From the NCBI GenBank assembly GCA_011947345.1, contig JAAVTG010000476.1:62001-126000 (forward strand): DNA of 64,000 nucleotides, written 5' to 3'. Source of the DNA: Phytophthora quininea (Eukaryota; Oomycota; Peronosporomycetes; Peronosporales; Peronosporaceae). The position numbers were made by a program, and so were the translations under genes. The notes under the pieces are model-generated. The model made no database searches. It saw only the letters and a program-made list of their open reading frames with translations, and was not told the DNA's origin. Shown piece by piece: positions 21,425-32,450 of this stretch (positions are counted from its first letter, which is position 1; every line of letters starts with the position of its first letter).

Positions 21425-22604
21425 AGTCGCGCTCCCTGAAATGTGTCAAGGGGTATATCGCATGCATACATACAAAAATCAATATACTTGAATTCCTCCC
21501 GTAATACGTCTGTCACGGATACGCTGTAGATATTTTTAGTAGGGTTTGTGAAGGCAGCTGGGCTGCCGAACAATTTAGTTTCTATTTCAGTTAAAGCTTT
21601 TTGTATCACTACAAACTCCAAGAACTTTTACGCCTCCTAATTTCAAGCGCATACGGTGTATGCTTGAGATGAGCGCTGATAGTTCTGTTTCACCTGCGCA
21701 ATAGAGGTGAGGATGTGGTGGCGATCGTACTGGGAAACACTACTGTGTTTAATGGGCTTGTGCGTTGCACTGCAAGATTGAAAGTAAACAACTTGTTATA
21801 TAAACATTTTTGTGCGAAGTGCACGAAGAATTTCAGAGAAGTGTATTGTTGCGGAGTGGAGTGTACTGTTCCCCACAGTTGCTGCGGTGCCTGTGTTTGT
21901 GTGGGTTGTTTATCCCGTGAAGGCGTTGAGAGGCTGGAGGTTTTCCCACGCAGTGGAATTGTCCTACGAGGTTGTCCACTACAACTGACGGTTAGAGTAT
22001 GACTATCTCTTTAGACAGGGAAAAGTTTAACTGAGCCCAGAGCTCACTCTACAAATACACAGCCGAGTGGCAGGCGCTTTGCTGCTGCTAACCGTCAAAC
22101 ACTCTACTCGAGTTCGTCTCCTCCTCTGCGTGGCTTGCATTCGCAAGTTGTATCAATCTCATTTTAACGCTAAAGTAGTGTAAAATTTTCTTAGCGCTCA
22201 AGTCCAAGCTCCGAGCTCCAGCGCAATGCACGAGGTGTGCATCTGGCGGCGAAGACCACCGAAGGCTATGCTGCCAGAGGTCTCCTCGAGCCCCGTGCTT
22301 GAGGGTGGACTTTGTGTGTCGAAATCCCGTGGCTTCCCCAGTGTCGTGTGCATCTCTGCAATCAATGGACCCCTCTCAACTCCCAATGCAAGGTGAAAAT
22401 CAAGCAGAAGGGTCTACGCGACGGCGTACCAGCTGTAAAAAGACTTTTCCTCCGACGTGGCGCCTTGAACAACCTCAACTGTCCTCCTGTGTGTGCCTGC
22501 GGGTGGCATCAGGATAGCCGGTGGTCCGGCATTAACCTGCTGATGCTGTAGGAAGGAGTAGCTACTAGCACATCTCGGATAGCGGGGGTAAAGGGTTTAA
22601 GACG
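21425..22604. other. No supported gene
   Basis: A cysteine-rich 95-codon stretch at 21715-22002 starts only with GTG and has no recognisable family. 22200-22550 has several short open stretches, none convincing. No clear repeat with other parts of the window was noticed. Confidence 0.4.
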
Positions 22605-22815
22605 TGAACACAGATTGTCGTCACGCGTCTTCTCTGAAATGCTGGTCTCTACATTGAACACGTAAAACAGCAGCGTCGAACCTCCGCGGAACTGCGCCAC
22701 GTCATAGAAATGAAGGTGCTGTCAATACAGCCCACCGACGAATCAAGTCAAAATGGAGACTTCGAGCTGCCAAACAGCGGTTAGCCCGTTGGAGCTTGTT
22801 GCATTTCATGGCCAT
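22605..22815 (-). pseudogene. X-family fragment
   Basis: Reverse strand reads VFNVETSISEKTRDD, matching the VFDVFNVETSISEKTGDA end of X1/X2. The next about 130 bp match the X1 region 2220-2340 at the nucleotide level with many substitutions. It is a diverged short remnant of the family. Confidence 0.6.
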
Positions 22816-22879
22816 AAGAGCAGGTCGCCGAGAACTCAATCGCTGACAAGGGATCGCGGCACTAAAAACTTTCAAGTCA

Positions 22880-23020
22880 TGAACATAGAGAAAATGAAGG
22901 AGTTGGAAGCGTAGGCGCTCTTTTCACCATTGACTGCTCGATATTTGAGCACTTACCTGTACTTGAGCCAAGACCACATGGTATCGTCAGTGAAAGGCAC
23001 TTTTAGGGGCAGCCAGAAGA
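22880..23020 (-). pseudogene. RxLR effector family 2, C-terminal fragment
   Basis: Reverse strand reads KVPFTDDTMWSWLKYR, a stop, then VLKYRAVNGEKSAYASNS, equivalent to the VSLTDDT...LKYVLKYRAVKGENHEYATNS segment of E2. A small duplication lies at the stop. It is placed upstream of an X fragment in the same direction, the same order as E2-X2. Confidence 0.65.
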
Positions 23021-23141
23021 GGAATAGCGACACTTTACTGGAGCGGAGTGAAGAAAAGGCTTGTGTGTTGGACCTGGTGTGAGGACTGGCGAAGCGAAGC
23101 TCTGGGTGTGTTAACTAAAAAATAGGAAGAAATAAATGACA

Positions 23142-26100
23142 TTAATAACGATCCTGATTGCTAGGTGAATCAGGCTTGAGAAAGAGTCTATGTTCTTTCA
23201 ACAAGTCGAACACTTCTTTGCCTTCCAACATGCGTCGACTTGACACGGCTTCTCGCATCGCTGTCTTAAACGCAAGTACCCGGGTTTTCATACTCGTCAG
23301 TTCTTGTTCCAGTGAATTCCGAAGCTGCTTCCGTTGCTCCAGTTCTCGGTGCGTTGCGTACACATTTTCCGTCACGCCGTACAGCTTCCGACCCACTGTA
23401 TACTGATTTCCAATGATCTCGTCGGCATTCAACCAGACTGGAGCGCACTCGCGCTTCAATTTCCGTACAGCTCGCTCTTCCAGTTCGCGATGAGCTTCCC
23501 ACTTGTCCTTTAGCTTTGTCAAAATCTCCTTTTCGCGAGGTAGCTTCGCTCGACGATAGAGCTCGTCCATTGGGTTTCGTCGTGCTTCGAGTCTCCCCAA
23601 CAACGATCGATCATATTGCTCTTTAGCTTTGAGAGCAGCCACAGCTTTGGTGATCTCAAACAATTTCCGAGATTGACGAGTGCGATAAGCATGTTGTAAT
23701 AGCGAGGCTGCATCGGTTCTCTCTTTAAACGTTTGTTGATACGTTTTCCGTCCGAGATGGCCACGATATATCCTTTGAATAAGTTGTGCTGCTTGAAGAC
23801 ACTGTCGTCTGCGGCGTTCATTGTCAAAGTAAATTCTTCCTCGTTGGCCACGAAAGACCCGTTGAATCTCTATAACCGCATGATTTTGGGCTTTTCGCTT
23901 GCGACTCATTCGAAGACTCTTCATCCACGCTTTCAGATACTGCTGAATTCGCTCAGCAGCGAGAAAGCGGCGCCACTTCTTCATCTTCAGCATTTTCCGT
24001 CGGGACAGGATACTTCTAATCCAATGTTGCATACAAAGTACTGCGCCTTTATGGATAAAGTGCCGTCGAAGAAGAGCTTGAGTAGCGTTCTGACCCTTGC
24101 GAGCATATTTGGCTCGACGAATCTTACGATACAACAAAGCTCGTCTGCGACCGAGTCTGCCTCGATAGCACCGCTGAATAGTCAAAGCACACTCGTCGTG
24201 GTACTTCTCGACCGCTCGACGAGCAATCACGCGGAGTTTCCTTACTACCTGGGCGTATCGGATCATTTGTTGCGAGAGAATAATTTTGCTGCGTTGATAC
24301 AGATACTCCTTTCGCGCTTTATGTCTCCGCCATTGCGTTTGTATCAACAGTGCCGACTTCGTGGCTTGTTTTCGATACAACTGGACAAATACGCGAGCCG
24401 TGTGGCCCCGATACACGCGCTGAATAGTCAACGCAGCAGCGGTCATTTCAATTCGCGTAGCAGACACGTGAATCATCGCCAATTTGCGTCTCCATACACT
24501 TTGAATTTTAATAGCTGCATCACGGTAGAAGGCCAAGTATTTGGTCAAGCTTTTGCGTCGCTTGTACTTCCTCCACTGGCCTTGAATACTGCGGATTTTG
24601 TGGACCAGCCAGCGGGAACGTGCCTTAAATTCACGGTAATTAAGGTATCGTCGATACCATCTCCAGATCTTCCCACCAGCAAGAAGCTTCCGTTCGTAAA
24701 TGCGCTGTTGGTATTCTTTTCGTCCCAGGTAGCCTTGATAAACACGTTGAATTTCTCTAGCGTTCACGTTGCGAATTCTCATCCGAATTACATAGTGAGG
24801 TCGATAAACGCGCTGAATTCGACGGACTGCCAAATTGGATCGAAATTTCCACGTCCGCACTTGCCATCGCACCTTGTTACCTCGAAAGTGAGCTTGTACA
24901 AACGCAATTTTATCTTGACTGTCCTTCAGCGATAGCAAATGCAGGAATCGCCGCCACGCTAGGAAATCGCGGATGCAGGCTTGAATTTTCTTGGCGGCTC
25001 GGTTCTCTCGAAGCAGTCGACGTTTTGTCAAGAAATCGATAGTAAATCTCTTGTTCCGCCAATTGCGGAATTTGGCTTGCAAGACAACAGCAGCTTCGTA
25101 CCGGTCGTGCACCAAGCGAAGTAGTTCAATGTGTGGCCTTGCAAGTGGTTCAAGAATCACTGTAGTCGCTCCTCCAGTAGCGATGCTCTTGATCGTCGAG
25201 GATATGACCAGAGGTTTCGTGAATGGGAGCAGAAAATCGTTGCAGAGCTTAATTGTCTTCTGGGATAGCCGATCACAGCCTTTCAAACGAAGCTCCTGGA
25301 TCTGTTGACACCCAGTGCAAAGTGCAAGAAGACCACCGTCTGTAATGCGAACATTCCCAATGAGATCGAATATTTCTAACGGTATCTTGGTAAATGCCAG
25401 TGCTGTTAGTGATCGATCTGTTATCCCACGTGTATTGGCGAGTATAAGCACTCGAAGTTGGAAACAGCACGAAGCAAGCGCCTCGACCGCAAAGTCTGTA
25501 ATCTGAGAGCACTACAAGCAAAATAAAGTTCATGTTAATGACAGGAACGAATGCTTTCTAACGTGATAAGCTCACCTTAGAAAGATTCATACTTTCGAGT
25601 TGTGGGCAAGCAGCAGCAAGCACGCTGACACCAGTATCGCAGATATTTGTTGCGTTCAAATCAATGCGCTTCAACGGATATGTCGAATATTTTCCACTGG
25701 CTGGTGTTGGGAAGAGCTGCATGAAGCACGCGGGTGTCTCGAGGTCATGCCTCTCTGAAACATCAAGTGACTGCAGCTTCCAACACATTTTACCGAGCAG
25801 CTTGAACGTTTGGATGGTTATCTTCCGACCGGACAACGACAATTTCGTTAACAGCGAACAGCCCTTGGCAATCTCCATGACGCCGTCGTCCGAGACTTTC
25901 CGCAAGCCTTTCAAGTCCAACCTCGTCAGGCTGCCACAATATTTCCCGACTACTGCCATACCAGCATCTCCAACGTTAATACAGTTCGTCAAATTCAGCG
26001 ATACTAGTCGCGTGCGTGGCGTATCATCGTCGCTATCGTCATCTCTTGTCTGAGTGTTATTGTCTCCCTCAGAGAAGAGATTTCTAATCCCTTCGTCGGT

Positions 26101-27426
26101 GATAAGCGGACAGGCTTCCATGTTAAGATATTCAAACACTGGCGAAGCGATCAAAGGCGCCATCAGCAACAAAGCAAAGTCCGACAAAGTCTTGCAACGT
26201 GCGACACTGAGTCGCTTTAGTGAACCTCCGCAGCCTTTAACGATCCAACTAACAGCAGTCTCATCAATCTCCAAGCCACTCAGACGCAAAACTTGGAGAG
26301 AACGAAGCACTACGCTGCTTTCAAACCCAAAGAAGGCCATATTGTCGACACTAAGGCAGTCATCCACAGCTAAATACTGCACTGCCGTGTCTTTGACGGT
26401 CGAACTTGCCAAATACGAGACTCCAGACGACGTGAGATTCTTACACTGGCGAACGTCGAGAGACCGGAGAGTGCAGTCGGGGACGATCTCTTGGTGGTAG
26501 CTATCACTTGGAGAACGGCGTCTGTGACGCCTGGACAACCACGAACAGATAACGTGTGCAGGCGCTTGCAGTCCTTCCACACTTTGCTTAGTACAGCACT
26601 CGAGAAATGGTGGCAATCGTCGAGAATTAGTTCTTGCAGCAAGCTTAAATGCCGTCGGATCGTTGACAGTCCTCCATCCGTGAGAGCATGGCATCTACAC
26701 AAAAAGTAAATACGATCCAGTAACATGATGATGATGTGGTCACTTAGTGGCCAAACCTTGATACGTTTAACTTGGTCAGGCATTTAAACCTGGCCAGGTG
26801 TGTCGTTCCGATGTCCGTGATGCGTGTGCCTTCCAATAGCATTTCTCGACACTTCATTATCGCATCTCCTAGATAGTACGAAAAACAAAAGGTAAGCAAA
26901 TGATCTTTTATAACACAATGATTAATACATTTGTACCTTTGGCGATAGAATGCGATGCTATTGTAGACAACCAGTCGTTGGAAACACTGGCAAAATTACG
27001 AAGGTCCAGCTCTTGTTTGATGATCGCACCTCGAGCATCCTACCAAGTGAAGTGGCCATGGGGTCCATGAATTGTGATTATGATAGTAAGTTCGTACTTA
27101 CCTGGCAGAACAGCTCGATCGGTGGCGATGGTAACGCTTTCATATTATCTGAACAGTGCCGCGTTGCTCGTTGCATCTGTCCAAACCGCTTACATTTCGT
27201 TCAAAGCGACACGGAAAGATTTTGCAATTGAACGCACACGCTCTACGAGATTTTGGGACAGTTGTGCTGCTATCCGGCGTTCCTGTTGAACCCGAAGGAG
27301 TTCCATTCGGACCCGCAGAGCTCCATCTTGTCGATCTTTTGCGCTCATGAAGGCACGACTCTCTGTGAAAATGCCAGTCCGCTGATGTTGTAAAATAGCA
27401 CTTGGCGTTTTGTTCTGTGTGGACAT
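23142..27426 (-). CDS. LRR (FBXL/AMN1-type) and multi-IQ-motif protein
   Basis: Large scaffold-like protein of roughly 1,300 residues; function unknown. The proposed start is the ATG at 27426 (MSTQNKTPSAILQH), with short exons to about 26860. The middle part (26756-25200) holds cysteine-containing leucine-rich repeats such as LVSLNLTNCINVGDAGMAVV, typical of F-box-like LRR proteins, though I see no F-box. The C-terminal 769 codons hold about 15 IQ motifs (for example ALTIQRVYRGHTARVF), which usually bind calmodulin or myosin-type light chains. Introns seen: 26695-26755, 25512-25575 and others upstream. A one-base shift lies near 26490. The join of exon 1 to exon 2 near 27140-27190 is phase-inconsistent, so the first exon is tentative. 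Confidence 0.8.
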
Positions 27427-27578
27427 CGTTCTGCTGTGACTGGATTTGTAAAGTGGAGCACATGTGTTTGGTTATGGGTTGTTGATGCAGCAAGTCTCTC
27501 TTGAAAAGGTACTAGTATCCTGTATCGCGCCACCAAAGGAAATCACACTTTCCCAATTACGTTGGACTTGTAGCAGCT

Positions 27579-28013
27579 ATGCGTATTTTCTTCACGATGT
27601 TTGTAGTGACGCTGTTTGTCACTGTCTGTAAGACCACAGAGGCCAAGCACACTGCGATCTTAAGTTCCCGTCGGGTTTCCTTGAGCCGGTCGATCCCCAC
27701 AAGAGACTGCTGCGAACGTACAATGATGCAGACGAAGAGTGAGGAATTTTCGACGGCCTCAAGAATCTCAAAAGCATCGCCACAAGCAAAACGGTGGCTA
27801 GGAGACTCCCCACGCCAAACGCCAAGCAACTCGAGATGATGACATACCGCGACGACATTGCCTACCCGTTGTTCAAGGTCTAGTTCGCCAAGAATGCGCC
27901 TCTGGCTACGGTGAACGTACTCGTGAAGATTAACGAAATTCCAGTCAACGTGAACATTGTAGAGAATTTCATGCGTTCAAGACCGTCGCCCAGGACGGAC
28001 TGAAGAAGACATA
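27579..28013 (+). pseudogene. RxLR-dEER effector, family 1, degraded copy
   Basis: The ATG at 27579 gives a signal peptide (MRIFFTMFVVTLFVTVCKTTEA). After a frame change come KRLLR and DADEE, but the Arg of EER is a TGA stop (near 27749). The conserved body follows (NAKQLEMMTYRDDIAYPLFKV), then TAG where relatives have Trp, then VNVLVKINEIPVNVNIVENFMR. The two substitution-type stops make it a pseudogene. It lies about 280 bp upstream of an intact relative in the same direction, suggesting tandem duplication. Confidence 0.78.
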
Positions 28014-28289
28014 AATGAAGACAGAGTCAAGTCAAGGACTACAGTTGGTACAAGATCGTTGAATGAATCTTTATACAGTACCGATATACAATTCTCCAAC
28101 AGATTATGTTTTCGTTCGTGGAATAATCACCAGCTCCGAAAATGTTATCGCGTGGATCATCTGGAAGGAAGTTGAGTTTACGATACCGTGAGGAGAGTAT
28201 TTTAGACGGTACTTGTGTTATTGCTAGGTACTTCACTTTGCAACATGCCCAGACTCCCTCAAGTGACCATCACCTATCAACTGCCAGTC
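28014..28289. promoter_or_regulatory. Intergenic region upstream of the intact RxLR effector
   Basis: About 275 bp between the degraded and the intact family 1 effectors. It must contain the 3' end of the first and the promoter of the second. No definite motif is claimed. Confidence 0.35.
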
Positions 28290-28688
28290 ATGCGTACTTT
28301 CATCCTCCTCGTCGTGACGGCTCTCCTCGTCAATGTTGCGGCGGCGACGGAATCTACCACTCCCTTACCGCCGACTCCTTTTGAACCGACTGATGCCCCC
28401 AAGAGACTTCTGCGTCCGTCCAACGATCAAAACGAGGAGAGGCGGGTTCTCGACCGTCTCGCGAAGCTTGGCGGCGTGGTCAAAGCCAAAAAGGCACCGA
28501 AAATCTCCACCCCGAATGCCAAGCAGCTCAAGATGATGTCGTACCGAGATGATGTCGCGTTCCTGTTTTTCAAGATTTGGGTCGACAATAACTTGCCACT
28601 GGCAGTGGTGAAGAGTATCGTCAAGGCGGACAACAAAATTGTAAATGGTTACATTCGCTACAAGGTCGTTGCCGCGGGTGGTCTCTAA
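28290..28688 (+). CDS. RxLR-dEER effector, family 1 (intact)
   Basis: Complete 132-residue secreted effector candidate. The start at 28290 is chosen because it places the signal peptide (residues 1-19, MRTFILLVVTALLVNVAAA) at the N-terminus; upstream open codons lack an ATG-led signal. RLLR is at residues 39-42 and EER at 49-51. The RxLR-dEER region is the standard oomycete leader linked to delivery into plant cells. The C-terminal domain has the family pattern: NAKQLKMMSYRDDVAFLFFK, then IWVDNNLPLAVVKSIVKAD, then YIRYKV. It is the only family member in the window with both motifs and an unbroken frame. Host target unknown. Confidence 0.92.
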   Translation: MRTFILLVVTALLVNVAAATESTTPLPPTPFEPTDAPKRLLRPSNDQNEERRVLDRLAKLGGVVKAKKAPKISTPNAKQLKMMSYRDDVAFLFFKIWVDNNLPLAVVKSIVKADNKIVNGYIRYKVVAAGGL

Positions 28689-28896
28689 ACAAACAAAAAG
28701 AGATAATAGGCTACAGTGTTCACGTACAAAATGTGTCAACAATGCCCGCGTTTTGTAGTGATCACGAGCAACCCGTGAGCACATCCGTGTTTCTGCGAGA
28801 CCATCATCTCGATCTTGCCTGCAGTTGCCTTTCTCGCATTTGTCGACTTCCAGTCAATCATCGGCAATTACAACCCAATGCCCAAGAAGAACAGTC

Positions 28897-29485
28897 ATGC
28901 GTCGTTGTCTGACTCTGTTGCTGACTGTGATGATTTTGTCACAGTCGTCTGTGCACGTTCAACTGCTACAGAGAGCAATCAATTCGAGACCGTCACCACC
29001 GCCACTGACGGCACCGAAGAAAGAGGATTCATCAACAACGCTGCGTTGCGATTAAAACATACACCTTGATCGAAGAGGACATATTCATCCATGGTGATGG
29101 AGCAGTTGGTGGGTAGGAAGGTGCCTCTCGATGACGAAACCATGTTCGCGTGGCTCAAGTACGTACTCAAATTCCGAGCGGTCAAAGGAGAAAGTAAACA
29201 AATCTACCCTTCCAACACAATCATTTTCGGTACGTTTATCGAGAAGTTTCCCGTAGAACGCATCGCGTTGCTTCTGGTGTCAATGGCCAAGCAGTCCGAC
29301 GAACTCGCGAGGCTTTCGAAACAACCTGAGCCATGGCTGTTGCCCCTTTTGCAGGCACGTAAAGTGCCCCGAAGCATTTGCAAGGGGTTTTGCGCGTGAA
29401 GACGAAGGGAAGAACGACTGCTGAATTGAAGATTGACCCTGGTTACTTGTTGTGGACTAGCTATCTACGTCTCGTAGAATACTAG
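28897..29485 (+). pseudogene. RxLR-type effector, family 2, degraded copy E3
   Basis: The ATG at 28897 begins the family signal peptide (MRRCLTLLLTVMI). One base is missing in the T run 28934-28937. TEERGFINNAAL matches E2, but the RxLR itself is absent, with ESNQFETVTTA in its place. A TGA replaces the Trp of the PWS motif (near 29069). The C-terminal part is recognisable (MFAWLKYVLKFRAVKGE, EKFPVERIALLLVSMAKQSD), with another run-length shift at 29384-29387. It ends at the TAG at 29483. The loss of RxLR and the nonsense codon indicate a pseudogene. Confidence 0.75.
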
Positions 29486-29740
29486 TTACCAGCACGTGGC
29501 ACTGCTTATCCCTGAGCTAAATGAATGCGGCTGTCTTATGCGGTTGTACTGCTAGTATCTTTTGGAACTACACTTTCCGTAATTGGTTGCAGCTTTCGTT
29601 CTGGAGGACGCTTTTGACGTATCGTGCATGATTGCTAGAAACCGAACAAAACAATTGAAGAAAGTAGGCCACGAATCAACATTAACAATTAAAGCTTATG
29701 TGGTATTTCGTACTATGCATGTCGTAGTAGTAGCCACAGG
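29486..29740. other. No supported gene; convergent 3' ends
   Basis: Gap between effector E3 (forward) and the hydrolase-like gene (reverse). No ORF or structure recognised. Confidence 0.4.
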
Positions 29741-31021
29741 CTAGAAGAGGCATTCGAACCACTTGAAGGGCTTCTTGGCGTTGCTGAACCAGCCACCGCT
29801 AGCCAGGAGTCCCGTGTCCGCATTATTCAGTTCTGCTCTGTAGAACCGATCGGTGTAGCTGTCCCCGAACAGGGACGCATCCAGACCTTGAGAGCAGCTC
29901 TGGAACTCCACCATCCCATCGTTCTCCGGCGACTTGTGCGGAAACGCTTTCCCACACATGATAAACCATCCGTAGTAGATGGACACCACGCCGGCGTAGC
30001 TGTTGCTACAGATCGCAGCAGTCACGTTCCCACCGTAGGCCTCTTGAGCGGCTACGTACGCTGCGTTTAGTTCAGCCGAGGCGAACTTCTCGCCTTCGTA
30101 CGTGAGAGCCAATCGAGACGGAGGAAGCGGACACTGACCCACCAAATCGAGAACGTCCTTGACGAACTCGCCGCCGTGGTCTCCGTCGCAAAACTCTTTC
30201 GCAGTGACTGCGACCATGCTGCCTTTCATCGGCGAACTCAAAGCCACCCAAGACGTGCTCGCGTCAAAGCTGCATTTACCTTTCGCGAGCGCACCAGCCA
30301 TGACCTCTCCGGCCATCGAGTGGGTCACCACGATCGTGTCGTGAACAACCTTCGCGGTTTTATCGCTCGTCTCGCTCAACGACAGCGAGAAATCGCAAAA
30401 CTTTTGCTGCAGCGTGTCGTCGGTCCAAGCGGCCTCCATCGTGTTCAGATGAGCATACTTGACGGTCGAGCAGCATGGAGCGTGGTCGCCGATGGAGCCC
30501 ATTCTGGCGGTAGGTTCGTCTTGCAGCTCCGTCTCCTCCTTCGAGACGCCAATGCCGTGGAAGAAGACGCACGGTCGAGGTGTCGATTGACACTCGCAAG
30601 AGGACGCCGCGATGGCCATGTGCTCTTGCGCCTTCAGGTTCCGTGAGTTGGTCGTCTGGAATTCCCCACCGGTGAGTAGTGCGAGGGCAGTCGGTGTCAA
30701 CGAGGTCGGCTTCGCGACGGGAACGCATGGAGAAGAATCCGTTGGTACTGAAATGTCGACCGAGTTGTTGCGGAACTCGACTTTGACGGTCATATCACTC
30801 CCGAAAGCGGTGAAAGCGGAGCGATCGGAAGCACAGATTGCAAACGTTGCTCCTTTGAAGGTGGTCTGGAACAGGTTTCCGCTGGTACAATCGACAATTT
30901 CATCGCCAACCGAAGCGCTTGGAATGGAGACGACGTCGTTGAGTGCCGGAGTCGAGTCGAAGCGTGAGCAGGTGTAGCGATGTTTACGCCCTCTGCACAG
31001 AGGATTGTCGACAAACGTCAC
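29741..31021 (-). CDS. Secreted alpha/beta-hydrolase-like protein, copy 1
   Basis: 426 open codons. FFHGIGV (oxyanion-type loop) and VVTHSMAGEVMAGAL (a nucleophile-elbow-like Ser) fit an alpha/beta-hydrolase or lipase-like fold. Many cysteines suggest an extracellular protein. Substrate unknown. No ATG lies at the reported 5' end. The paralogue at 52002 shows that a signal peptide and about 110 more residues should precede this, and upstream sequence to about 31227 has weak matches in another frame (FSGKEFKLVLV). The N-terminus is therefore frameshifted or decayed in this copy. The C-terminal end GWFSNAKKPFKWFECLF is intact. Confidence 0.6.
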   Translation of the reverse strand: MTFVDNPLCRGRKHRYTCSRFDSTPALNDVVSIPSASVGDEIVDCTSGNLFQTTFKGATFAICASDRSAFTAFGSDMTVKVEFRNNSVDISVPTDSSPCVPVAKPTSLTPTALALLTGGEFQTTNSRNLKAQEHMAIAASSCECQSTPRPCVFFHGIGVSKEETELQDEPTARMGSIGDHAPCCSTVKYAHLNTMEAAWTDDTLQQKFCDFSLSLSETSDKTAKVVHDTIVVTHSMAGEVMAGALAKGKCSFDASTSWVALSSPMKGSMVAVTAKEFCDGDHGGEFVKDVLDLVGQCPLPPSRLALTYEGEKFASAELNAAYVAAQEAYGGNVTAAICSNSYAGVVSIYYGWFIMCGKAFPHKSPENDGMVEFQSCSQGLDASLFGDSYTDRFYRAELNNADTGLLASGGWFSNAKKPFKWFECLF

Positions 31022-31483
31022 AGTAACATGCTAGAGACTTCATTTATGGGGAAAAGTTGCCGCACGAGCACCAATTTGAACTCTTTGCCGCTGAATCGGC
31101 CATTGCGCTGCATATACCTCGCCATACACCTGTTGGTCTCGAGAACTTCCAGACGAGTTGTACAGATGGCCAGTAGCTGCTGATGGGACGCTCTCTTGCG
31201 GGACGCAGCCACCAAACGCCACCTCACGATTTGCGTCGAGTATTCACAGAGCTCTCAAGTAAGGACGCCCAACCTCCAGTCGCTACTCAACAGAGTTTCT
31301 TGGAGGAGGGCGAGTCACTCCATCGGAAGACGTTTCTTGCCTCGACGCCGGGCGTGGTAACGGCCCAAATCTGGAACATGATCACAGCATGACACGGCTC
31401 CCGCGGCATCACTGCAGACAAGCTTCGCCAAGCAGGGAATGAGTGGTAGTAAGGCAATTCATCGCTCTGCTGTGCCAGGCCCC
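31022..31483. other. Likely remnant of the hydrolase N-terminus, otherwise empty
   Basis: 31022-31227 (reverse) probably derives from the N-terminal part of the adjacent hydrolase-like gene. No signal peptide is readable. 31228-31483 has no supported feature. Confidence 0.35.
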
Positions 31484-31939
31484 GTTTGCCTGTGGGGAGG
31501 CCTCTGCGGGGTTCTTCGAGTCGGAATTGGCATCGAATTTTCCGCTTGGAGGGCCCCGAAACGGCGCGACCGGCCGGCTGCTGGTAACGGCTGGGCTTCC
31601 GTTGCCTTTGGTTGCTCACGGGCGATGCGGGCCCTCGCGTCGTGGAGCTATGCAACGAGGTCAGCATGGCACGTCAGCGCTGCGTGTCGAGTTGGAACGG
31701 CTGTGGACCAGCGAAATGCAGAGCCGTTGGGGGCGGTGGGGGCGAGCTCGAGTTCGAGACACTTTCACTGCGATGGTCTGCATGGGGAGTGTGACGATTG
31801 CACTGGTGGAGTGACGCGAGACCGTCGGCGGTGTTGAGGGCGAGGGCGAGGGCGAGGTCGAGGCGTGAAAGGCAATGCTATGATGTCGGTGCTGTCCGAA
31901 AAGATGTTTTGTCCGGATAAGTTGAAGTTGTCCGGATAA
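31484..31939. repeat. Foldback element, left arm
   Basis: 456-bp arm found in reverse complement at 32451-32912. Paired coordinates sum to 64396 (64390 beyond a GAGGGC unit-number difference near 31845). Its inner end carries two tandem copies of TTGTCCGGATAA, resembling the ends of pogo/Tigger-like DNA transposons. Confidence 0.8.
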
Positions 31940-32450
31940 ACTTATCAGCATTTTTTAAGTCGATGTTTGTTAAATTACTTAACTTTTCCTCGACACTTGT
32001 TGGGTAGCTGTGCGCACTGGAAGAAAGAGCAGTGTTTTGTACGTGTTGAGGACCATCATGCCAAGTTGGAGTGGCGCGACCGACTAGGAGACGAGGATTT
32101 GGATATCGATCAGTCCGACATTCATCGAGCAACGGCCGATGGCAGCACAATCTAGCGAGCCAAGTTAACCACAATAGCAAAGATAATTTCACATTCTTAT
32201 TAAAGAATGCCATAATTCTAGCCATAAGAAACGAAAGTGTTGGCTCCTTCTTCGTCGAGAAGCAAGTTCTCGACGCAGAATATAAACTCGAGCTTCTTTT
32301 TCGGATGGGCCTAGAGCGGCACGTCTGCCGACGCGAAACAGTCTTTGCTGACGTTTTGGACTAGAATTGACAATAAAGGCCAGATGCGTTAACCAGCCGA
32401 ACGAAGCAATCAATGGTTGTGGACTTGCGCTTGCCGAAAGGACCATTGCA
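31940..32450. other. Loop of the foldback element
   Basis: About 510 bp between the arms. No convincing transposase; small open stretches (31967-32155 +, 32225-31878 -) have no recognised domain. Confidence 0.4.

Noticed and set aside
21715..22002. Cysteine-rich 95-codon ORF
   Set aside because: Needs a GTG start, lacks a signal peptide and matches no family I know.
23733..24935. 400-codon forward open stretch
   Set aside because: Fully antisense to the IQ-repeat gene; no domain, and composition follows from the complementary IQ-rich coding strand.
31661..31951. Proline/serine-rich ORF in both foldback arms
   Set aside because: Low-complexity reading of a GAGGGC-type repeat inside the inverted arms; no protein support.
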